In this document: one piece after another, positions 16,138-25,700 of the stretch | How positions within the stretch are numbered: the first letter of the stretch is position 1 | Layout of the letters: the number at the start of each line of letters is the position of its first letter | Virus record (IMG/VR): IMGVR_UViG_3300036399_000410 | Span: 1-42,693 of that record | Strand: one strand, 5' to 3' | From: a virus | Length of the DNA stretch: 42,693 nucleotides | The notes under the pieces: model-generated | The model's database searches: none | The model's input: only the letters and a program-made list of their open reading frames with translations | Told to the model about the DNA's origin: nothing | Program-made: the position numbers and the translations under genes

Positions 16138-16145
16138 TATAAATA
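16138..16145 (-). promoter_or_regulatory. TATTTATA motif before the gp26 unit
   Basis: The minus strand reads GTATTTATATATACAAAC, 23 nt before the ATG at 16114, and follows the terminator at 16173-16201. The first base of the nine-base core is G instead of A. Confidence 0.68.
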
Positions 16146-16172
16146 CATAGAAATTAAAAAATTAGAAAGCAT

Positions 16173-16201
16173 AAAAAAGGGGATACTTTTGATATCCCCT
16201 T
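16173..16201 (-). terminator. Terminator after the tail tube gene
   Basis: A 9-bp stem (AAGGGGATA with TATCCCCTT) and 7-nt loop are followed by a run of T on the minus strand. It starts ~20 nt after the tail tube stop at 16220. Confidence 0.9.
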
Positions 16202-16219
16202 ATTTTTATTATTTTTAGA

Positions 16220-16708
16220 TTAGAATTCTAAGATTGCGTAATCATAAGATAGTGTTAATTCGATTGTTGCTGGTTCGTTAGAATCGAATGATAAATCTCC
16301 AAAGTTTGCTTGAGAGATAAATGCACCTTTCAACTTCCATTGTTCAATCTTATCACCAACTGGTCCTAATAAATAGAAATCAACATCTTTCTTATAGAAA
16401 TCAGCGTATCCATCTCTACCAGTGATTGATTCATGTCCTAAACGAATCCACTCCATTACCGCTTGTGCTCCAGAAGGAACGATTGGGTCATAAAGTGTGA
16501 TAGTGATATCTTGCCACTCACCTTTACCTTTCAACTTTCTCTTTACGTTGATATGGTCTAAAGTTACGGTTTCAAATTGAATTGTAGGTCTATTTGCTGC
16601 CTTTACAAGATATGAAGGGATATTGTCTATCTCCATCACATATCTATTTTTCATCTTCGGTTCGAAGTTCGTATAGAACATCTTATCAAACTCTAATATT
16701 TCTGCCAT
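16220..16708 (-). CDS. Tail tube protein (gp19-like)
   Basis: The protein has 162 residues, the normal length for T4 gp19. It begins MAEILEFDKMFYTNFEPKMK and continues NRYVMEIDNIPSYLVKAA, then LDHINVKRKLKGKGEWQDIT, GAQAVMEWIRLGHE, and DFYLLGPVGDKIEQWKLKGA, ending with a beta pair (IELTLSYDYAI). This is the usual tube-protein layout. It polymerises as hexameric rings inside the sheath, and the gene directly follows the sheath gene. It has its own ATATTTATT motif 23 nt before the ATG and its own strong terminator, so a single-gene transcript at high level is expected, as suits one of the most abundant virion proteins. The leader just before the ATG is A-rich (AGGAATAAAAA). Confidence 0.93.
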   Translation of the reverse strand: MAEILEFDKMFYTNFEPKMKNRYVMEIDNIPSYLVKAANRPTIQFETVTLDHINVKRKLKGKGEWQDITITLYDPIVPSGAQAVMEWIRLGHESITGRDGYADFYKKDVDFYLLGPVGDKIEQWKLKGAFISQANFGDLSFDSNEPATIELTLSYDYAILEF

Positions 16709-16731
16709 TTTTTATTCCTTTTATTTGTATT

Positions 16732-16740
16732 AATAAATAT
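16732..16740 (-). promoter_or_regulatory. ATATTTATT motif before the tail tube gene
   Basis: The minus strand reads ATATTTATTAATACAAAT, one base from the ATATTTATA core, and ends 23 nt before the ATG at 16708. It lies in the short gap after the sheath stop at 16761. Confidence 0.6.
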
Positions 16741-16760
16741 CTACTTTATTGATTTTCGTA

Positions 16761-19100
16761 TTATGCGTTAAAACTTGCTCCAGTTGGTAAGATGTTGAAA
16801 TCTATTACGATAAATTCCGCTGTCTTAGCCGGTTGTAAGAAAATTTGTCCTGCTAATATGTTTCTATCAATTACATCAGGTGTGTTGTTACTTTCATCCA
16901 TTACAACTCTGAAAGCGTATAAACCTTGTCTTTGTTGAACTGCCTCTAAGTAAGGGTTCACAGTGTTTAAGAATCTTTGACGAGTTGTAGAAGTATTTTG
17001 TTCGAACACTAAGAAACGAGATGTAGATGCGATAAACTTCTTAAGAGTGATAAGTAATCTTCTAACATTGATTCTATCTAAAGCTGATGCCTTATCTTGC
17101 AATGTTTTCTGTCCGAATGCTACAATACCTTGTCCAGGGAATGCTGCGATTGGGTTTACTTTGTTCTCATATAGAGTATCTCTTTCAGAATGTGTTAATC
17201 TATTCAACACACTAACTGCTCCACTAATACCACCTCTATTCAAACCAGCAGGTGCGAACCATTCAGCTGCCAATCTATCGTTTGCAGCGAATACAGCCGG
17301 CATCAATACTGATGGAGGTACACTCATTAATTTGTTACTATTAGTATCAACTGTCTTAACCCAAGGGTAGTAAGTTCCAACATAGTTAGAATCTACTGAA
17401 TTTGCTTCTTCAGTTGCTTCAGTAATTAATGCGGTTGCTCCCACAAAATCAGCGATATAGAAACAATCTTGTCTATCTTCAACCATATCAATTACTTTTG
17501 TAGTAATAGATGGGTGTAAAGAACGAATAATACCAGGAGTTACAACTAAATTAATATCGTATTCATCTGCATTTGAAATAGCGTTGATTGCTTTTGTATA
17601 TGCAATTGAACCATTTGTTGAGTTATTTGAAAGGTTAAATCCTTGCGAATTTGCCGTAGTTATTGCTGTACCTAAGTTTATTTTTGTTGTTGGTGCCATA
17701 CCATCGAATCCGTATTGGAATCCTAATACAAATTGTCTTTTAACCATATCAGATGAAGTTGAACCAGTCATTTGAAATGCTAATTGAGAATCGAATGCGA
17801 ATGCTACGTTTGCTCCAGTTAATGCTCCGTCAGCAATTGGTTTTAAGTATTGTTTGTTATCATCAGATGTTCCGATAGTTTCGAAATCAAATCCAGAATA
17901 ATATACAGGAGATGATGATGTGTTATTTACTGAACCAGTTTGGTAAACTACTGCAGGTACTTTATTTACATCTCCAGCTCCCATACGAATTGGATTAACA
18001 TATGCTCCATGTCCAAATGGTGCTGATGAAATTGGGAATGAACCCGCTTCAGCTACAACCACTCTTACATATTTTGATTTGTTTGAGTAATCACCATTTT
18101 CAGTTATTTTACCATCAGATTCAATCGTATTCCATCTATCACCTATTCTTCTAGCTATATAGTTAGGAGAAGCAGGGTCTAAGTTTACATTATTAAATGT
18201 TTCAATTACTGTCTTTCTCTTATCAGTATCACTATATCCTCTTACAGTTACAGTAAATGTTGAGTAATCAGTTGCTCCATCTTCACCAGCTGCCTTAACA
18301 TTAGAAATGCCAATTTTGAATTTAGTGTTATATGGAGTACCATGTCCTAAAGTTACAAACTTAAATAAATCGTATCTAACGTTGTTGTTATCTTTTTGAG
18401 ATTTAACGTAAGGAGTTTCAGCTGCACTGATATCACCATATACTTGTGCGGGTAATGCTGATGCTGATACATATGTACCACCTTCCACTCCACCAGCTCC
18501 AAATGCTGCGTTAGTGTAATTAGTTGTTGCTATATTTTTGAAATAAGCGTAAGTGTATGCTGTTTTAGCGCCAAATGGTGAAGTACCAAATGTATCGGCT
18601 ACATCATTTGTAGCAGTTTCTAAAATAGATGCTGATACAATTCCAAATGAAGAAGATAATACAAAAGAACCAGATGCAAATCCAGGTCCAGATGCAGTTG
18701 AAGCCATTCCAAAATTTGGTATTCCAAATCCTACTGCTTCATCACCAGCTTCAGTTGAATATAAAACTCCAATAAGTTTTTCTCCAACCAAACCACCAGA
18801 TGCGAATATACCAATAGGTGCGGTTTGTTGATAACCACCAATACCACCAACTCTTACGATGGTAGCACTTCCAGCTTCTCTTAAATAGTTTTGTACTGCA
18901 TATTCAGTATAATAAGTTCCATCAGGAGTACCGAAGATATCTTCGAATTCTGATTGCGTTCTAACAATTGTTGGAACAAATGCAGGTCCTTGCTTAAAAG
19001 GTCCTATAAATGCTGCTCCAATTTCACCTACTCCTTGCGCTAGGAAGGAAAGGTCATTTTCTCTTGTGAATACGCCGGGTGATACGATTCTTTCTGCCAT
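16761..19100 (-). CDS. Tail sheath protein (gp18-like)
   Basis: This 779-residue protein begins MAERIVSPGVFTRENDLSFL and IGAAFIGPFKQGPAFVPTIV, the conserved sheath N-terminal arm and first domain. It continues with FEDIFGTPDGTYYTEYAVQN. Residues ~110-480 are a variable, surface-exposed insertion region rich in Ser, Thr and Gly. The conserved C-terminal half has DCFYIADFVGA, WFAPAGLNRG, FGQKTLQDKASALDRINVRR, and the terminal arm TAEFIVIDFNILPTG. It contracts to drive the tube through the envelope. At 779 residues it is longer than T4 gp18 (659), mostly in the outer domains. It is preceded by a longer leader (58 nt from the promoter-like motif) than the other late genes and followed by the tail tube gene. 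Confidence 0.95.
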   Translation of the reverse strand: MAERIVSPGVFTRENDLSFLAQGVGEIGAAFIGPFKQGPAFVPTIVRTQSEFEDIFGTPDGTYYTEYAVQNYLREAGSATIVRVGGIGGYQQTAPIGIFASGGLVGEKLIGVLYSTEAGDEAVGFGIPNFGMASTASGPGFASGSFVLSSSFGIVSASILETATNDVADTFGTSPFGAKTAYTYAYFKNIATTNYTNAAFGAGGVEGGTYVSASALPAQVYGDISAAETPYVKSQKDNNNVRYDLFKFVTLGHGTPYNTKFKIGISNVKAAGEDGATDYSTFTVTVRGYSDTDKRKTVIETFNNVNLDPASPNYIARRIGDRWNTIESDGKITENGDYSNKSKYVRVVVAEAGSFPISSAPFGHGAYVNPIRMGAGDVNKVPAVVYQTGSVNNTSSSPVYYSGFDFETIGTSDDNKQYLKPIADGALTGANVAFAFDSQLAFQMTGSTSSDMVKRQFVLGFQYGFDGMAPTTKINLGTAITTANSQGFNLSNNSTNGSIAYTKAINAISNADEYDINLVVTPGIIRSLHPSITTKVIDMVEDRQDCFYIADFVGATALITEATEEANSVDSNYVGTYYPWVKTVDTNSNKLMSVPPSVLMPAVFAANDRLAAEWFAPAGLNRGGISGAVSVLNRLTHSERDTLYENKVNPIAAFPGQGIVAFGQKTLQDKASALDRINVRRLLITLKKFIASTSRFLVFEQNTSTTRQRFLNTVNPYLEAVQQRQGLYAFRVVMDESNNTPDVIDRNILAGQIFLQPAKTAEFIVIDFNILPTGASFNA

Positions 19101-19158
19101 TTTATTTCTCGAATTTGTATTTTAAGTTTGTAATTAAGATAATCCAATTAATTACTTA

Positions 19159-19167
19159 TATAAATAT
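19159..19167 (-). promoter_or_regulatory. ATATTTATA motif before the tail sheath gene
   Basis: The minus strand reads TTATATTTATATAAGTAA, just after the hairpin at 19173-19220. It lies 58 nt before the ATG at 19100, the only copy with a long leader. Confidence 0.65.
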
Positions 19168-19172
19168 AAAGA

Positions 19173-19220
19173 AAATATCCAAAACACAAATTTGTTTATA
19201 AATCTGCATTTTGGATATTT
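19173..19220 (-). terminator. Hairpin terminator after the 134-residue gene
   Basis: A 12-bp perfect stem (AAATATCCAAAA with TTTTGGATATTT, 19209-19220 with 19173-19184) surrounds a 24-nt AT-rich loop. The T tail on the minus strand is short (TTTTC then TTTAT), so termination may be partial. Confidence 0.65.
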
Positions 19221-19244
19221 AACATTTTTTTCTTATAATTTGTA

Positions 19245-19649
19245 CTAAACAGGCGCTGGAGTTGATACTTGCGGTGCAACTACACTACCAGATGTAGGAG
19301 ACCAAGGTAAATTTGCTTCATCAACTTGTAAACTAGTCCACTTATTAGCATTGATTTCTTTTTGTATTTGTCCGTTTATATGCTCCATGTAGTTTGTAGA
19401 TGTATTTGAACCACTTACATGATTTTTTACCCAACCAAGAACTATTTCTTCTGTCAATTCATGATAAGGTACAAAGCTTCCTGTGTTTATATTATTGATA
19501 TTAAACGGAGTTGCTCCAGTAAATGTACCAACATTCCCATCTTCATCGGTTGCTGTGATTTTCCAGTTAGTCCCAACGATAGCTTCATTCACATTTTGGC
19601 TATCTTGCTTTTTTAGCCCTATTAATTTCCATTCGTATGTTAATCCCAT
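19245..19649 (-). CDS. Conserved small protein beside tail sheath, 134 aa
   Basis: The protein has an N-terminal beta-rich domain (YEWKLIGLKKQD, then WKITATDEDGNVGTFTGATP, EELTEEIVLGWVKNHV-like helix residues ~65-82, YMEHINGQIQKEI). The C-terminus is Pro/Thr/Ser/Val-rich. I recognise the ATDEDGN-GTFTGATPF and LTEEIVLGWVK pattern from small uncharacterised proteins in T4-like environmental phages, but cannot give a function. It has its own ATATTTATA motif 24 nt upstream and a hairpin after the stop, so it may be a single-gene unit. The tight regulation like that of sheath and tube suggests a virion or assembly protein (inference). Confidence 0.8.
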   Translation of the reverse strand: MGLTYEWKLIGLKKQDSQNVNEAIVGTNWKITATDEDGNVGTFTGATPFNINNINTGSFVPYHELTEEIVLGWVKNHVSGSNTSTNYMEHINGQIQKEINANKWTSLQVDEANLPWSPTSGSVVAPQVSTPAPV

Positions 19650-19673
19650 AATAAATCAGTTTTGTTTATATTC

Positions 19674-19682
19674 TATAAATAT
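19674..19682 (-). promoter_or_regulatory. ATATTTATA motif before the 134-residue gene
   Basis: The minus strand reads ATATATTTATAGAATATAAAC, 24 nt before the ATG at 19649 and downstream of the end of the 2548-residue fibre gene. Confidence 0.68.
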
Positions 19683-19690
19683 ATTGTTTT

Positions 19691-19710
19691 TAAAAAATAA
19701 CTATTATTTT
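19691..19710 (-). terminator. Weak AT-only hairpin at the end of the 2548-residue fibre gene
   Basis: A 7-bp AT stem (AAAATAA, loop TAG, TTATTTT) overlaps the stop codon 19706-19704 and is followed by T residues. It is weak because no G-C pair supports it, but it sits just before a new promoter-like motif. Confidence 0.4.
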
Positions 19711-22700
19711 CTATCAAATAAAGTTTTTAGCATTTCTTTGATTTCAGAAATTTCATTATTTTGTTTTTCAATAATAGTTTGTTGTTCTTTAATAGCCTCT
19801 ACTAAAAGTGGAACTAACTTATCGTAATCAATTGTTAGATAGTTCTCACCACTCTTAGAACCTTTTATTTCTTTAGTTTCTGAATCTATATCAGTATCAA
19901 ATGGTGCTAAGTGCACAATTTCAGGTAATATACTTTGAACTTCTTGAGCTGACAAACCTAATTGTACTTTGGTATCAGTATATCCTACTGAATGTGCTAG
20001 CTCATTATTTACATAGTAGAATCCATTTAATTTAGATATCTTTTCTAATGGGTTTTCAATATTACCAATTTTTGTTTTTAATCTTTCATCAGAATAGTAT
20101 GCTATAATATTTCCTTGTGCAAATATCCAATCATAACAATATATGTTGTTATTGATAATATAGTTAAATCTAGATGTTGAGTTAAAGTCACCATAATATC
20201 CAGTGTCGTGGTCATAGAAAATCGGAGAACGGATATCGTTATACACATATACACCATATGGTTGCATTGACATTCTATCTGAACCGGCATAGTATAAGTA
20301 AAGAATTGCTCCACTCATTAACCACACCCATCCTCTAGCACTATCATGCACACCAACGTTATCACCCATAGTACTCATAAAGGTATAACGAGAACCTATA
20401 CCCCAACCTTGCCAGCCGTTTCTACCACCATCGTAAGTTGTATAGTTACCATAAGGGTTTCCACCACACTCAGCTGCCCATATACCTCTACCATATGATT
20501 GGTTATACAATCCAGTACAACCATAGTTTCTCCACCATCCGTAGTTATAACCCTGGTCTATGTATATTTCATTCAAACGGTTGCCACCATTTATATCTAA
20601 ATAATATCCAGTATTATCTCTATCGTAAATAAAGTTTGTTCTTATCTCATAAAGATAAGTTCTATTTCCAGAGTAGTGGTTGATGTAAGTTTCATATCCG
20701 TTTTGGCAATCTAAGTGTAAGTTACCATTAGTTGTTACAACAGATGCAGTTCCATCGGGTCTACCATTTGAACCAACATAAAGATATGCTCCCCAAGTTG
20801 GGTTAGGTCCATGTAAAGTACCACCACGTTGTCTAATACACGAATTTGATGTACTATTAAAATCTGCATAATATCCGGTATCATCTGAATCATAGAATAC
20901 GTTTGCACGAAGGTCACCAGAACCTCCACCACCATACATAGCGAATTCTTTCCATCCAGAAACTCCACCACCCCATTTACCTCTTGCCCAATATCTATTT
21001 GCAGTTGCATCACCAGCACCTACCATCATCCAACCATAAGCCGCACCACCATCGGATGTTGCATAGTGTTGTCCCGATACGATACCTTGTGCGTGAATAT
21101 ATCCACCACCTTGAGGGTGACCTGTTCCACCACCCCAAATATCCCATCCAGCAAATCCAGCTTTCCAAGCATTATCCCAGTTTCCAGCAGATGTTCCCCA
21201 TCCAAAAGTACCTGTCCAATAGTTTGTATCACCAGTATAATCAAATCTAGGAGTAATCCAATGATGACCCCTATTCATTGCTGCATGTGTTCTATTAGTA
21301 AATCTATTTAAGTTTGATGTACCATTTGCATCTAAATACCATCCAGTATCGTGGTCATAGAAAATAGGTGACCTCATATCTGCTCTTGCCCAAATAACAG
21401 ATGCTATTGCCGCATTTGTTGTACCATTTTCTACTACTAATAATCCGTGCGTATTTAGGTAACTAGCTTGTCCACCTGCGTTTGGATGCGACCAAGATAA
21501 ACCATATAAGTTACCAAGCGATGTACCATCAACAGGCATTCTCCAAGGAGTACCCATTGAGAATATACCCTGAAAACGAACTGATGTATAAACTCCGAAT
21601 ATAGTTTGTCCGTAGTTATAATCTAAATAAATATGTTCGTTTGCATCAACTCTAATACCACCATTAGCTACTACATAATTTAATCTAGCAGTACCATTAG
21701 GGTTTACATAATACGAAGTATCATTTGAATCATAAAATATTGGTGCTCTTAATGAGTTACCGCCAGTTAAATAATCGTTGGCGTAAACAGTACCATTTGA
21801 ATACCATTCCATTGTACTATAACGAGTACCGCTGGTGTTTGTGTTATAGAAATATGTATTACCACCGGTGTTAAATCTCATATAGGCTTGTCCCTGTCCG
21901 CCATTGATTCTACTAAATCCACCAGGTCCACCACCATCGTTTTGTACGTTAAATCCAAAACCACCATCATTCCAAGTTACACCAGGTTCAGAAACCCACA
22001 TTTGTAAATAAGATGGAGTACCAGTACCCATTTCATTTCCTCTAGCAGTTAATCTAATTGTAGAGTTACCATGCCCACCTGCTACTTCAAATCTACCTCT
22101 TACATAAGAACCACCATTTAAGTCAGTATAGTATTCCGTATTATCGGAATCATAGAATATAGGTGCTCTCATAGATGATGCAGCCTGTAAGTATCCTTCT
22201 GAATATGTGTATCCAGAATAAAAATACATTCTGTACGAACCTCCTCTAGTTATTCTTAAATCGTGATTTGTAAATGAACCAACAACCGATAATCCACCAA
22301 CATGTGAGAACATACCAGTTTCAATACCTTCACTTCTAGCATAAACTCTTATAATTGAGTGAGGACCATTTGAAACGTGAAGTTGAGTACCCCATCCACC
22401 AGGATCGGACCAATCACTACCACCATCACCAACATATAAGTTTCTTAATCTAGAAGATGAGTTAAGGTCTAAACGGAATGTAGTATCTGCTGAATCATAA
22501 AATACAGGTGCTCTCCAATCGGATGTTGCTGTACCAGTACCAGTTATTACCATGCCACCAGAAAATCCAAAACGAGAATAAGTTGTACCATTGTTTCTTA
22601 ATGCCAAATGATGGTCATATCCACTTCCATATTCATAAGCCAATCCATACATATTACCCAATGGCCAGCTTTCTCCAATTGTCCAAATTACTTTGTCAGC

Positions 22701-25700
22701 AGTACCCGTAGAATTATAATCACCCATCAAACCACCTCTATCACGACTTACTAAATAGTTAGTGTAATATGAACGAGCGTACATATTAAGAGTACTATTT
22801 ACATTTAATCCAAGTAAATTAGATGTTGAAGCAGGGTCTGTGTAATATCCGGTATTATTTGAATCATAGAATATTGGTGCTCTCATATCACCATCTGCCT
22901 GCATTTGACCTGCTCTATTAAAATAGAATCTATCACCAATTCCATTAAAATGGAAAATTAATGCTTCATATCCATTCCAACCATCATTTACCAACCAAGG
23001 GTAATATGAATTGCTATATGCAGTATTGCTTAAACCAATTAAATATCTATTATTGTGAGATAATTGTAAAGCGTAAGTATTTCCACCATTAAAGTTACCA
23101 CTATTACCGACTTTTAATGCCAATAATCTAGATTGATTATCACCATCTACATAATATGCACTATTATTAGAATCGTAATAAATTGGAGAATACATTGCAC
23201 TTCCCGCTTGAACATTAGTACCAGCATAGAATGATACTGGTGTTCTTAAATTACGAAGGTCACCTGATATATTTGAATATGAATCGGATTCTATTGCTAC
23301 TGAATATCCTTCAGCAACATCCATTATTCCACTATAATATGAACCATTTTGTATTTTTCTTAAAACAACTTGTCCATAAGACCAAGATGATGAACCATTA
23401 CCAATTACGATACAATATCTACCATCTTTAACACCAACTCTTACAGGTTTATCAGTTTGTCCAATTACTTCTGCATTTATGTTATACCACGCACCATTCC
23501 AGTTATGTCCACCAACTCTTACAGTTGATGCAGCATTTCCATTATATTCGTAGATATCAATTACAGCATGAATCATACCATAGTTACCAGTTCCGCCAGG
23601 GAATTTAATAACTACTGCTCCAGTTGCACCCGTTGCTCCCCAAACTGCGTAAGGTCTACCTACTAAGTTATCTTGCTTTATACCACCTGCTACTCTTAAA
23701 GATGTTGCTGTTGTGGCTGGGTTTAAGAAAAATGCGGTATTGTCTTGGTCATAGAATATTGGAGAACGCATTGAACCATCTGAAAACATATTACCAGATG
23801 TATCTATACCAGCTACTGTTCTACCTGCCGCTTCTGAATAAAAATGGAAACTTTCCGTACCAACTAATTGTGATGATGTTCTTTTACCTACATACCAACT
23901 GCTACCAGATCCTCCAATATAGCGAACCATTGCTTCATAGCCATTACCCGGATTAATAGTAAGATATTTATGAGCTGCGCCTGTTATATTAATAGGAGTG
24001 TTGTTTCCTCCAATCATACCAATATAAGAAACATCATTGATACTATTACCATTCAAATACATCGTACCATACAACCAGTTTGTACCAGTTGAATAAATAC
24101 CAGATGGATGATATGATGCGTTTCCAGTTCCTGCTACGTTACTATTTCCCTGATAAGAATATGCTTGTAATGTATTTAAGTTTGAGTTACCAGCTCCATT
24201 TATAAAATATGCTGTATTATCCGAATCATAAAATATTGGTGCTCTAAAATCTACGTTAGCAGTAATATTTCCAGAACTATTAATATTCATTCTTAAACTT
24301 CCACCAGTAGCATGAGTAATTGCATTATGTGTATAAAAATCTATTTGAGTTGCTGGGTTAGCTTCATATATATTTCCTCCAATATAAATTTGGTTTGCGG
24401 CTGCACTATTATATGCTCCTATAATGGTTGTTCCTTGTGCTTGTGATGTTGCATTATAGTGAGTACCAGTTAAAGTTGAAAATTTATTACTACCTTCACC
24501 AGCAGGTCCCATTAGGATATTACCACCACTACTATTACCAGCAGCGGTTAATCTTATTTTATTAAATGATGGTGAATCTGAAGTTCTTACCGCCTGATTT
24601 AAATAATCTGAAAATTGATAACCATCCCATAAATCTGCATTAAGATTAGTAACAACAGTTGTTGATGTTACTGCCAATGGAGATGTACCAGTTGCTACAG
24701 TTGATGTTATTCTATTGAATGATGGTGAATCAGATGTACGGACATTTTGGTTCATTAAATAAACCTCAGTTGCTCCTTGCCCAGTATCAATTGTACCACT
24801 AAGAACTACATTACCACCTACTTCTAATGTATTATCAGCATACCATCTGTCCGTTGATTCGTTCCAATAAAATGATACGGTGGATGCATTACCTCTCTTA
24901 ACTTCTATACCAGCATTTTCAGTTGGTGCAGTTGATGCTCCAATATCTGCATTAAGTGTAATAATATTATCACCTATGTTAAGAGTTGTTGTATTAATAT
25001 ATGTTGTTGTACCACTTACAGTAAGGTCACCACTAATTGTAGCGTTACCAGTTACTGCTAATGTAGTACCATCAAATCTTAAATTTGCTTCAACGGTTGC
25101 GTTTGGTGCAGTTCCGTTTAATGTGATTACACCATTATCAGTTGTACCAGTTAATGATAGTAACCCAGATGTGCCAGATGTACCACGTGTTCCTGATGTA
25201 CCGCTCGTGCCAGAAGTTCCACTAGTCCCAGACGTACCACCACTACCAAAGGTTCCTGATGTACCAGAAGTTCCTGATGTGCCACCACTTCCAGAAGTTC
25301 CTGATGTGCCACTACTTCCAGAAGTTCCTGATGTACCTCTAGTTCCACTTGTGCCAGAAGTTCCCGATGAACCACTTGCTCCAGAAGTTCCTGATGTACC
25401 AGAAGTTCCCGATGAACCATTTACTCCACTTGTACCAGAAGTTCCTGATGTGCCACGAGTTCCAGAAGTTCCTGATGTGCCACTACTTCCAGCAGAACCA
25501 CTTATTCCAGAAGTTCCTGATGTTCCTGATGTGCCAGACGAACCACTTATTCCGCTAGTCCCACTACTACCACTTATTCCAGAAGTTCCTGATGTTCCCG
25601 ATGAACCGGCACTTCCACTTACACCACTTGTACCAGAAGTTCCCGATGTACCATTTGAGCCCGAAGAACCTTGTGCCCCAGAAGTTCCTGATGTACCATT

